Source: Thioclava sp. GXIMD2076
GTDB lineage: Bacteria > Pseudomonadota > Alphaproteobacteria > Rhodobacterales > Rhodobacteraceae
Length of the DNA: 64,000 nucleotides
Assembly (NCBI RefSeq): GCF_037949795.1
Contig: NZ_CP149932.1
Span: 1,539,001 to 1,603,000, forward strand
Direction of reading: 5' to 3'
Part shown: positions 1 to 7,010 of the stretch, piece after piece
How the letters are laid out: each line of letters starts with the position of its first letter
How positions within the stretch are numbered: the stretch's first letter is position 1
Notes under the pieces: generated by a model
The model's input: only the letters and a program-made list of their open reading frames with translations
Database searches by the model: none
What the model was told of the DNA's origin: nothing
Translations under genes and position numbers: made by a program

Positions 1-299
1 AAGACAGCCAGCTGGGCGATTTCATCGAGGACAAGAATGCCGTGCTGCCGCTCGACAGCGCGATTCAGGAAAACCTCAAGGAAACCACCACGCGGGTTCT
101 GGCCTCGCTCACCCCGCGCGAGGAACGGGTTCTGCGGATGCGTTTCGGCATCGGCATGAATACCGACCATACGCTCGAAGAAGTGGGTCAGCAGTTCTCG
201 GTGACGCGCGAGCGGATCCGTCAGATCGAGGCGAAGGCGCTGCGCAAGCTGAAGCACCCCTCGCGCTCGCGCAAGCTGCGGTCGTTCCTCGACCAATAA
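1..299 (+). CDS. rpoD: RNA polymerase sigma factor RpoD, 3' end only
   Basis: Only the last ~98 codons are present; the open frame already runs at base 3, so the gene starts upstream of the window. The visible part is region 4 of a sigma-70 factor: region 4.1 ([16 protein letters not shown]) and the region 4.2 helix-turn-helix that reads the -35 element ([20 protein letters not shown]), followed by the short [16 protein letters not shown] tail typical of primary sigma factors. It directs RNA polymerase to housekeeping promoters. The stop is followed 3 bases later by the next ORF, so the two are probably cotranscribed. Identity as the primary sigma factor rests on the tail sequence; the upstream regions 1-3 cannot be checked. 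Confidence 0.95.
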   Translation, partial: DSQLGDFIEDKNAVLPLDSAIQENLKETTTRVLASLTPREERVLRMRFGIGMNTDHTLEEVGQQFSVTRERIRQIEAKALRKLKHPSRSRKLRSFLDQ

Positions 300-302
300 C
301 CT

Positions 303-794
303 ATGTGGCCAGAAACGATTGAAGGCCCGCTGGATCGTATCGCGCGCGTGGTGGAAACCGCGCGCGCTGCGCATTTCAGCGAGGCGGTAACGCTCGAGAA
401 TGCCCATTGGGGCGAGGATCTGGACGCCCGCTTCCCTTGGGAATGTGGCGCGATCTATCTGATCGAGGATCTGGGCGATCCGGCGGAGACGGCGGAGGCT
501 TTTACGCTCTATCGCCAGAACCTGACACCGCAGAACCGCCACCGGCTGAAGATCTTGCAGCCCACCGGCAGCGGGTCACAGGTGCTGCATGTGGGGGCCT
601 GCAGCCGTAATTTGCGCGGCGCGCTGCGTCAGCATGTGATGTCGGTCACCGCCGCCACCCCCGCGCTGAAACTCAGCTGGTGGTATACCCCGCGCCCCTA
701 CCGCATCCACCTGCGCCGCTATGATGTGGACCCGCCAGTGCTGGACCTGATCCGCTCAGCAATGGTCGAGGAAATGCGTCCGGCCTTCGCCTGA
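303..794 (+). CDS. Hypothetical protein with faint GIY-YIG-like layout
   Basis: A 163-residue soluble protein of unknown function, starting 3 bases after the rpoD stop with no separate promoter evident. No signal peptide or membrane segment is seen. I note a weak resemblance to the order of GIY-YIG nuclease motifs: CGAIYLIED near residue 48, then VLHVGACSRNLRGALRQH near residues 97-114 (compare YVG-x-nLr-RL-qH), then a C-terminal LDLIRSAMVEEMRPAFA. The catalytic Glu normally found in the last motif would be Arg here, and about 35 residues separate the first two motifs, so activity is doubtful. This fold assignment is my inference from motif spacing only. The gene itself is supported by its in-frame codon pattern and its position directly behind rpoD. 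Confidence 0.75.
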   Translation: MWPETIEGPLDRIARVVETARAAHFSEAVTLENAHWGEDLDARFPWECGAIYLIEDLGDPAETAEAFTLYRQNLTPQNRHRLKILQPTGSGSQVLHVGACSRNLRGALRQHVMSVTAATPALKLSWWYTPRPYRIHLRRYDVDPPVLDLIRSAMVEEMRPAFA

Positions 795-917
795 CGCTGC
801 AGCGCAGAAAAAGCTGGCAATCCGGCACAGGCTCGGCATGATGGGTCGTGTTCCATGTATGCGTTTCGGCCAGGTTTTCCGGCCTTCACCCTCTGCGGAC
901 ATCGAAGGAGCCAGCCC

Positions 918-1682
918 ATGTTCTCGCTTGCCGGTCAGAAAGCCCTGATCGTTGGGATCGCCAACGAGAGCTCCATCGCCTATGGCTGCGCCAAGGCGCT
1001 GAAGGCCCAAGGGGCGGATCTGGCGATCACCTATCTCAATGAAAAGGCCGAGAAATATGTGCGCCCGCTGGCAGAGGAGCTGGGGGCAGAGATCTTTGCT
1101 CCGCTCGATGTGTCCGACCCAGACCAGCTGACGGATCTCTTTGTGCAGATCACCGCCAAATGGGGGCGGCTCGATACGCTTTTGCATTCCATCGCCTTTT
1201 GCCCGAAGGAGGATCTGCATGGCCGCGTAACCGATTGCTCGCGCACGGGGTTCACGCAGGCGATGGATATCTCGGTCGGGAGTTTTATCGAACTGGTCCG
1301 CCGCGCCGAGCCGCTGATGGGGCAGGGTGGCACCTGTATGACTGTCAGCTTCTACGGCGCCGAGAAGGTCGTGAAGGATTACAATATCATGGGGCCGGTC
1401 AAGGCCGCGCTGGAATCGGTGTCGCGCTATATGGCGGCGGAACTCGGGCCCAAGGGTATTCGCGTACACGCGCTCTCGCCCGGTCCGCTCAAGACGCGTG
1501 CCGCCAGCGGAATTGCGCATTTCGACGAGATGATGGATGCCGCCAGCGCCCGTGCGCCCACCCATCAGCTTGCCACGATCGAGGATTGCGGGGCCTATGC
1601 GGCCTTTCTGGCGAGCGCCGAGGCTGCCAATATCACCGGCGGACTGCATTACATCGACGGCGGTTTCAACATCACCGGATAG
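918..1682 (+). CDS. fabI: Enoyl-[acyl-carrier-protein] reductase (NADH), FabI
   Basis: A 254-residue short-chain dehydrogenase fold enzyme that reduces trans-2-enoyl-ACP in the last step of each fatty acid elongation cycle. The start at 918 is chosen over an in-frame upstream ATG because a GAAGGAG ribosome site lies 8 bases upstream and the family begins with this sequence. N-terminal NAD-binding stretch IVGIANESSIAYG (residues 11-23) is the FabI variant of the glycine motif. Catalytic Tyr155 and Lys162 (Y-x6-K spacing) sit in DYNIMGPVK. The Tyr that E. coli FabI has at position 146 appears as Phe145 here. Monocistronic by appearance; its stop lies 3 bases from the convergent CoA-transferase stop. 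Many relatives carry two fabI copies, so this may not be the only one. Confidence 0.93.
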   Translation: MFSLAGQKALIVGIANESSIAYGCAKALKAQGADLAITYLNEKAEKYVRPLAEELGAEIFAPLDVSDPDQLTDLFVQITAKWGRLDTLLHSIAFCPKEDLHGRVTDCSRTGFTQAMDISVGSFIELVRRAEPLMGQGGTCMTVSFYGAEKVVKDYNIMGPVKAALESVSRYMAAELGPKGIRVHALSPGPLKTRAASGIAHFDEMMDAASARAPTHQLATIEDCGAYAAFLASAEAANITGGLHYIDGGFNITG

Positions 1683-1685
1683 GGG

Positions 1686-2342
1686 CTAGCCGAGCCGCAT
1701 TTCGGGCACATCTCCTGCATGGATCAGAGGGGCTTCGGTTAGTGCCTCGATCTCGGCCACGCTCACTTCCGGCGCCCGCTCGATCAGATGCAGCCCGTTC
1801 TCGCGCGGCTCGATCACGGCCAGATCAGTGACGATCAGGCTCACGCGGCGCTCGGCCGTGAGCGGCAGGGTGCATCGCGTGACGATCTTCGGCGCGCCAT
1901 TGGCAGCATGCTGCATCGCCACGATAACCCGTTTGGCCCCCGCCACCAGATCCATCGCGCCGCCCATTCCGGGGATGCGCTTGCCGGGCACCATCCAGTT
2001 GGCAAGATAGCCGCGCGCATCCACCTGCAACCCGCCCAGCACCGTCACATCCAGATGCCCGCCACGGATCAGCCCGAAGCTCATCGCGCTATCAATGGAC
2101 GCCGCTCCCGGCACGGCAGTCACAAATGTGCCGCCCGCATCGGTCAGATCGGGGTCTTCCATCCCGTCCGGCGGGCGCGTGCCCAGCCCGATCACGCCGT
2201 TTTCGGCCTGAAAGAAGACATTCCTCTCGGGCGGGACATAGGCCGCCACCAGCGAGGGCAGGCCGATCCCCAGATTGACCAGCGTTGCCGGCTGGATCTC
2301 TTGCGCAACACGTCGAGCGATGAGTTCTTTCGGCTCCATCAA
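1686..2342 (-). CDS. 3-oxoacid CoA-transferase, subunit B
   Basis: A 218-residue beta subunit of a class I CoA transferase (AtoA/ScoB/PcaJ type), which moves CoA between succinyl- or acetyl-CoA and a 3-oxoacid such as acetoacetate. The catalytic glutamate that forms the glutamyl-CoA thioester is E47 in QAENGVIGLG, and the N-terminal GIGLPSLVA loop is family-typical. It is translationally coupled to the subunit A gene by a 4-base ATGA overlap (2339-2342). The actual acid (acetoacetate, oxoadipate or another) cannot be read from the sequence; no ketone-body, ring-cleavage or butyrate genes adjoin it. Confidence 0.93.
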   Translation of the reverse strand: MMEPKELIARRVAQEIQPATLVNLGIGLPSLVAAYVPPERNVFFQAENGVIGLGTRPPDGMEDPDLTDAGGTFVTAVPGAASIDSAMSFGLIRGGHLDVTVLGGLQVDARGYLANWMVPGKRIPGMGGAMDLVAGAKRVIVAMQHAANGAPKIVTRCTLPLTAERRVSLIVTDLAVIEPRENGLHLIERAPEVSVAEIEALTEAPLIHAGDVPEMRLG

Positions 2343-2992
2343 TGTGCCCTTTCCAGCAGGTGATCGACCAGCACACCGGGGGTCTTTACGCCGTCCGGCG
2401 GGATCGCCCCCACCGGCACGATCAGGCCGGGTTCGGCGATGACAGTGGTTGCGGCCAGCGCCATCACCGGATTGAAGTTATGGGCGGTCATCGAATAGGT
2501 GAGATTGCCAACATAATCGGCCTCATGCGCGGCAATCAGGGCGAAATCGGCGCGGAGCGGCTTTTCAAGCAGGAACGCCTTGCCATCAATCGTCAGCACC
2601 TCCTTGCCCTCGGCGATCCGTGTGCCCACGCCGGTGGGCGTCAGCACACCGCCAAGGCCCATGCCGGCGGCGCGGATCCGCTCGGCCAGCGTGCCCTGCG
2701 GAACCAGCTCGACCTCGATCTCGCCCGCAATCATCTGGGCCTGTGTCTCGGGGTTGAGCCCGATATGCGAGGCGATGACATGGCGGACGGCCCGCGCGGC
2801 AACCAGCTTGCCGATCCCTTCATTGGGGCGGCATGTATCATTGGCGATTACGGTGAGGTCTCTCACACCCGCGGCCACCAGCGCATCGATCAGGCGGTGG
2901 GGCGAGCCCACACCCATAAATCCACCGATCATCACAGTGGCTCTGTCGGGGATGAGGGCAGCAGCTTTCTCGGCAGTCAGGGCTGGTTTCAC
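2339..2992 (-). CDS. 3-oxoacid CoA-transferase, subunit A
   Basis: A 217-residue alpha subunit (AtoD/ScoA type), first gene of a two-gene unit with subunit B. Start is GTG at 2992, preceded by a GGAGGT ribosome site 6 bases away; no ATG gives a full-length product. The glycine-rich MIGGFMGVGSPHRLIDAL near residue 21 is the family CoA-binding signature, and IGLNPETQ and the GGVLTPTGVGT loop are also conserved. Subunits A and B form the active heterotetramer in the cytosol. The 165 bases upstream to the end of the next minus-strand gene hold no other gene and probably contain the promoter. Confidence 0.93.
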   Translation of the reverse strand: MKPALTAEKAAALIPDRATVMIGGFMGVGSPHRLIDALVAAGVRDLTVIANDTCRPNEGIGKLVAARAVRHVIASHIGLNPETQAQMIAGEIEVELVPQGTLAERIRAAGMGLGGVLTPTGVGTRIAEGKEVLTIDGKAFLLEKPLRADFALIAAHEADYVGNLTYSMTAHNFNPVMALAATTVIAEPGLIVPVGAIPPDGVKTPGVLVDHLLERAH

Positions 2993-3156
2993 AATCGCAC
3001 CTCCACATCCGCCACGAGAGGCGGCCCGAAATGGAACGTCATCAAAACGCGTAATCCGACTATTGATGAGGAGGGCGATGAATTCAACGTGTGATTGAAA
3101 TGTATCTTTGATTCTGGAGATATCGGGACCGGATGACCGGCCCCGATATGCGTGGA

Positions 3157-4008
3157 TCAGAGTGCCTTTCGGACCGTTTCTGCCATCGGCTCGGTCGGGC
3201 GGCCCAGAAGGCCCGAGAGGGTCTTCGATTGGTCATCCAGCCAGCCTTCGCCCGCGCGCACCGAGCTGTCGACCAGAACATCGGCAAAGCCGTCGGGGAT
3301 GCCTGCGCCAACGAGCGCGGCCTTGTACTCGGCAGGCGGCAGATCGGCATAGGCCACCGGCTTGCCCGAGGCTTTGGCGACCATTGCCGCCAGTTCGGCG
3401 CCCGTATAGCCCGCATCGCCCGCCAGTTCGTAGACCTTGCCCGCGTGATCGCCCCCCGCCAGTACGATCGCTGCGGCTTCGGCATAATCTGCACGCGGGG
3501 CCGAGGCATAACGGCCCTCGCCCGAAGCACCGATCATCGCGCTATGCTCTACGGCATAATCGAGCCCTCCCAGCATGTTTTCCGAATACCAGCCATTGCG
3601 CAGCAGCGCATAGGGGATGCCCGAGGCGGCCAGCGCCTCTTCGGTGGCTTTATGCTCGACCGCAAGGATCATCGGGGACACGGTTGCCTGCAGGAGCGAG
3701 GTATAGGCGATAAAACCCACGCCCGCCGCCTTGGCCGCAGCCACCACATTGCCATGCTGGCGCGCGCGCTGGCCGACCTCGGAGCCCGAGATCAACAGAA
3801 GGCGGTCGACGCCCTTGAAGGCGGCAGTCAGCGCCTCGACATCGTCATAGGAGGCTACAGCCGTGCCATAGCTCTGGGCGGCCAGAGCAGTTGCGGCCGC
3901 TTCACGGCGCACGAGTGCGGTGATGTCGGATTTCGCGACGCGGGTGGAAAGCTGTTCGAGAACGGCGGAGCCGAGCTGACCGGACGCACCGGTGACCATG
4001 TAACGCAT
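3157..4008 (-). CDS. qorB: NAD(P)H:quinone oxidoreductase, QorB (YtfG)-like
   Basis: A 283-residue NmrA/atypical SDR protein. N-terminal Rossmann motif TGASGQLGSAV (residues 6-16), then LLLISGSEVGQRARQH and FIAYTSLLQA, and PYALLRNGWYSEN, which match E. coli YtfG/QorB very closely over the whole length. That enzyme reduces quinones with NADPH. Start at 4008 has AAGGAA 6 bases upstream. It is divergent from an HxlR-family regulator (4116), the same pairing as E. coli ytfG/ytfH (qorB/qorR), with a palindrome in the shared promoter region (4040-4056). The likely role is cytosolic quinone or redox stress detoxification. Confidence 0.9.
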   Translation of the reverse strand: MRYMVTGASGQLGSAVLEQLSTRVAKSDITALVRREAAATALAAQSYGTAVASYDDVEALTAAFKGVDRLLLISGSEVGQRARQHGNVVAAAKAAGVGFIAYTSLLQATVSPMILAVEHKATEEALAASGIPYALLRNGWYSENMLGGLDYAVEHSAMIGASGEGRYASAPRADYAEAAAIVLAGGDHAGKVYELAGDAGYTGAELAAMVAKASGKPVAYADLPPAEYKAALVGAGIPDGFADVLVDSSVRAGEGWLDDQSKTLSGLLGRPTEPMAETVRKAL

Positions 4009-4039
4009 TGTCTGTTCCTTCGGTTACGAATCTAGTATA

Positions 4040-4056
4040 GGTCTCGTTTAGAGACC
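4040..4056. promoter_or_regulatory. Palindromic operator candidate between qorB and hxlR gene
   Basis: Perfect inverted repeat GGTCTC-N5-GAGACC at the centre of the 107-base divergent intergenic region. HxlR-family dimers bind such short interrupted palindromes, so this is a likely autoregulatory site controlling both genes. Binding itself is inferred from position and symmetry. Confidence 0.55.
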
Positions 4057-4115
4057 AAAGGCCCCCGTGTGAAGGAGGCAGGTTTCGTGAACAAGGTAAC
4101 ACAGAGGGAACCATC

Positions 4116-4490
4116 ATGACGCAGGCAGAGATATTGCTGGATGCCAAAGGGCGCGATCTGGCCGATTGTCCGGTGCGCCATGTGCTCGACCATTTGGCCG
4201 CCAAATGGACGACGCTGATCGTGCTGGAGTTGGCCGAAGGGCCGCGCCGGTTCTCGCAACTCTCGAAAGCGCTGCCCGATATTTCCAAGCGGATGCTGAC
4301 CCAGAGCCTGCGTGATCTGGAGCGCGACGGGCTGATCTCGCGCGCGGTCTTTGCCACCAAGCCCCCCAGCGTCGAATACAGCCTGACCGCGATGGGGCAT
4401 TCGCTTCTGCCGCCACTGATCGGGCTCATCGACTGGGCCAAGGCGAATGGGCCACAGATCGCAGATGCCCGAACGGCATTTGCCAGCTAA
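4116..4490 (+). CDS. HxlR-family transcriptional regulator (QorR/YtfH type)
   Basis: A 124-residue winged-helix regulator. The HxlR signature runs [19 protein letters not shown] (residues 18-36), then [20 protein letters not shown] and the wing, where [10 protein letters not shown] precedes the [12 protein letters not shown] strand. A cysteine at residue 18, just before the helix, is the position at which several members (YodB, QorR, HypR) sense quinones or electrophiles by oxidation. Start has AGAGGGA 6 bases upstream. It is transcribed divergently from the qorB-like gene, which is its probable target together with its own promoter. Confidence 0.9.
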   Translation: MTQAEILLDAKGRDLADCPVRHVLDHLAAKWTTLIVLELAEGPRRFSQLSKALPDISKRMLTQSLRDLERDGLISRAVFATKPPSVEYSLTAMGHSLLPPLIGLIDWAKANGPQIADARTAFAS

Positions 4491-4548
4491 TCTTTTCAAC
4501 TTGCCTCTTGCTTGCTATGCCTTAACAAGTTGCAGCCCAGAGGTGAAA

Positions 4549-4890
4549 ATGACGCGTAGATTCCTGTCCCTGTTGTGCCTGCCGCTTCTGGCGGGCTGCA
4601 CGCTGGATGCCAATGGCCGTCCGGCCTTCATGATGCATAATAGCGGTCCGTCGATGGATCAGCCGGGGACCTGCTTCCTCTATGTCGAAGACCCGAAGGA
4701 CGGCACTTATAATCTTGTAAGCGGGATCGGTAACGGCACGATGCGCCCCTGGGCCACGCGCAAACGCGATCTGGATGCGGCGGCGCTTGACGCGGCATGG
4801 GCCAAGGAACGGCGTATCATGGATGTTAATCCCGAATGCTTGGCGATCCTCGCCAGCGACCGTAGCGATCCGCGCCCCGTTTCGGAGTAA
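4549..4890 (+). CDS. Small predicted lipoprotein
   Basis: A 113-residue protein of unknown function. The ATG at 4549 is preferred to an in-frame start at 4447 because it gives a proper lipoprotein signal peptide (MTRRFLSLLCLPLLAGC, lipobox LAGC with Cys17) and is preceded by GAGGTGA. After processing ~97 residues remain, with two further cysteines (GTCFLY and NPECLAIL). No known domain is recognised. The stop is 5 bases before the yjbQ start, so they may be cotranscribed. Confidence 0.78.
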   Translation: MTRRFLSLLCLPLLAGCTLDANGRPAFMMHNSGPSMDQPGTCFLYVEDPKDGTYNLVSGIGNGTMRPWATRKRDLDAAALDAAWAKERRIMDVNPECLAILASDRSDPRPVSE

Positions 4891-4895
4891 CCTCC

Positions 4896-5315
4896 ATGGC
4901 GCATCGGGACTTTCGGGTGCAGACCCGCGGGCAAGGGCTTTACGAGGTCACACGCGAGCTGGCCGCATGGGTGGCGGAGGTGGCCCCTTCCGAGGCACTG
5001 CTGACGCTGTTTATCCGCCATACCTCGGCCAGTCTCCTCATTCAGGAAAATGCCGACCCCGATGTGCAGACGGATCTGAAGGTTTTTTTCCACCGGCTTG
5101 TGCCACCCACGACGGACCCGAGCCAGTCGTGGATGGTGCATACCTATGAGGGCCCCGACGATATGCCCGCCCATGTGAAGGCGGCACTTCTGCCGGTCTC
5201 GCTGCAGATCCCGGTTCTCGACGGGCGCATGGCTCTGGGCACATGGCAGGGGGTCTATCTCTTCGAGCATCGCGATAATCCCCACAGCCGCCATATCACC
5301 GCAATGCTGCGCTGA
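4896..5315 (+). CDS. yjbQ: YjbQ family protein (UPF0047, secondary thiamine-phosphate synthase type)
   Basis: A 139-residue single-domain YjbQ protein. Family marks are LFIRHTSASLLIQENADPDV (residues 39-58), the WMVHTYEGPDDMPAH stretch and the C-terminal GTWQGVYLFEHRD; the histidines in these motifs form the presumed metal site. Members can complement thiamine-phosphate synthase loss weakly, but the physiological reaction is not settled. The ATG at 4896 has a GGAG site about 8 bases upstream, overlapping the stop of the lipoprotein gene before it. Confidence 0.9.
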   Translation: MAHRDFRVQTRGQGLYEVTRELAAWVAEVAPSEALLTLFIRHTSASLLIQENADPDVQTDLKVFFHRLVPPTTDPSQSWMVHTYEGPDDMPAHVKAALLPVSLQIPVLDGRMALGTWQGVYLFEHRDNPHSRHITAMLR

Positions 5316-5460
5316 GTCTGATCGGCCACAGGTCTGTATCTACATGATTTGGTAGCGTCACTTTATGGCTACCCAATGATTCGCGTCTCCCCTATAGTCT
5401 TGTGGATAAGTGGGGCATCAGACCCCATAGAGGCGGTTTTTACAGGAAAAGGGGGACGCG

Positions 5461-5922
5461 ATGCGCTGCCCGTTTTGCGGAAATGTTGATACGCAGGTAA
5501 AGGACTCGCGTCCGGCCGAAGATCATGTCGCGATCCGGCGCAGGCGTTTTTGCCCCGCCTGTGGTGGACGGTTCACGACCTATGAGCGGGTCCAGTTGCG
5601 CGATCTTGTCGTGGTGAAAACCAATGGCAAGCGTGAGGATTTCGAGCGCACCAAGCTGGAGCGGTCTATCCGGATCGCCATGCAGAAGCGTCCCGTAGAC
5701 CCCGAGCGCATCGACCAGATGATCTCCGGCATCGTGCGGCGGCTGGAAAGCATGGGCGACACGGATATCCCCTCGAAGACGATCGGCGAGATCGTCATGG
5801 AGGCGCTGGCCCGTATCGATACGGTCGGGTATGTGCGCTTTGCCAGCGTTTACAAAAACTTCCAAGAAGCGGACGATTTCGACAAATTCGTCTCCGAGTT
5901 GCGTCCGGGCACGCCTGACTGA
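5461..5922 (+). CDS. nrdR: Transcriptional repressor NrdR
   Basis: A 153-residue NrdR: N-terminal zinc ribbon with Cys3, Cys6, Cys31 and Cys34 (MRCPFCG ... CPACGGRF), then an ATP-cone domain ([18 protein letters not shown] near residues 56-73). It represses ribonucleotide reductase operons in response to dATP/ATP balance. The start is preceded by an AAAAGGGGGACGCG leader serving as ribosome site. It overlaps ribD by one base (TGATG at 5920-5924), an arrangement seen in many alphaproteobacteria. The 145 bases upstream contain the likely promoter (a TATAGT hexamer near 5393); I see no clear NrdR box there. Confidence 0.97.
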   Translation: MRCPFCGNVDTQVKDSRPAEDHVAIRRRRFCPACGGRFTTYERVQLRDLVVVKTNGKREDFERTKLERSIRIAMQKRPVDPERIDQMISGIVRRLESMGDTDIPSKTIGEIVMEALARIDTVGYVRFASVYKNFQEADDFDKFVSELRPGTPD

Positions 5923-7010
5923 TGCAGGCGGACGAACGGTTCATGCGGTTGGCCCTGTCGCTTGCGCGGCGGGGTCTTGGCAATACATGGCCCAACCCTG
6001 CGGTGGGCTGCGTGCTGGTGAAGGATGGCGTGATCGTGGGGCGCGGCTGGACCCAGCCGGGCGGGCGTCCCCATGCCGAACGCCATGCGCTGGCGCAGGC
6101 GGGCGAGGCCGCGCACGGTGCTACGGCCTATGTCACGCTCGAACCCTGTTCGCATTATGGTCATACGCCGCCCTGTTCGCTGGGGCTGATCGAGGCCGGG
6201 GTCGCGCGGGTGGTCTCGGCGCAGACCGACCCCGATCCGCGGGTAGCCGGGCGCGGTCATGCCATGCTGCGCGAGGCGGGGATCTCTGTCACGGAAGGCA
6301 CGCTCGAGGCCGAGGCACGCGCGCTTCAGGCCGGTTTTCTGTCACGGGTCGAACATGGACGTCCCTGGCTGGCGCTGAAACTCGCCACTTCTTTCGATGG
6401 CCGGATCGCCCTGTCCAACGGCCAGAGTCAATGGATCACCTCCGCGCAAGCCCGCGCGCATGTGCATGCACTGCGCGCCGAGTTCGATGCGGTCATGGTG
6501 GGCGGGGAGACGGCGCGCGCCGATGATCCTCTGCTGACAGTGCGTAATTTTACCCCGATCCGGCAGCCGGTGCGGGTGGTGGCGGCCTCACGGCTCGATC
6601 TGCCGCGCGCCCGCTTGGCGGGCTCTGTTTCCGATGCGCCGCTCTGGCTGGTCCATGGCCCCGATGCGCCGGCGGAGGCGCGGGCCTATTGGCACGGGCA
6701 GGGGGCGGATCTTACGCAGGTGCCACTTGGCGCGGGCGGGCTCGACCCAAAGGCGCTGATGGCGGCGCTTGGGGCGGCTGGGCTCACGCGGGTCTTCTGC
6801 GAGGGCGGCGGGCGGTTTGCGGCGGCCCTGATGCAGGCGGGGCTGGTCGATGAGCTGATCGGCTTTACCGCAGGCAAGGTTCTGGGCGGAGATGGCCGCG
6901 CGGCCCTTGGCCCGATGGGGCTGGAGGCGCTGGATCAGGCCCCGCACTACCAGCTTGTCAGCCAGCGCGAGATCGGTGGCGATGTGTTCCACCGCTGGCG
7001 GCGGACCTAA
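5922..7010 (+). CDS. ribD: Bifunctional diaminohydroxyphosphoribosylaminopyrimidine deaminase / uracil reductase RibD
   Basis: A 362-residue two-domain enzyme for steps 2 and 3 of riboflavin synthesis. The N-terminal cytidine-deaminase-like domain has the zinc and catalytic residues H51-A-E53, P75-C76 and C85 (HAERHALAQ, EPCSHYGHTPPCS). The C-terminal NADPH reductase domain starts near residue 150 (LALKLATSFDGRIAL) with VMVGGETARADDPLLTVR and FCEGGGRFAAALM. It is coupled to nrdR and its stop overlaps the stop of kpsC on the other strand (7007-7010). The other rib genes lie 4.7 kb away on the far side of three capsule genes. Confidence 0.97.
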   Translation: MQADERFMRLALSLARRGLGNTWPNPAVGCVLVKDGVIVGRGWTQPGGRPHAERHALAQAGEAAHGATAYVTLEPCSHYGHTPPCSLGLIEAGVARVVSAQTDPDPRVAGRGHAMLREAGISVTEGTLEAEARALQAGFLSRVEHGRPWLALKLATSFDGRIALSNGQSQWITSAQARAHVHALRAEFDAVMVGGETARADDPLLTVRNFTPIRQPVRVVAASRLDLPRARLAGSVSDAPLWLVHGPDAPAEARAYWHGQGADLTQVPLGAGGLDPKALMAALGAAGLTRVFCEGGGRFAAALMQAGLVDELIGFTAGKVLGGDGRAALGPMGLEALDQAPHYQLVSQREIGGDVFHRWRRT

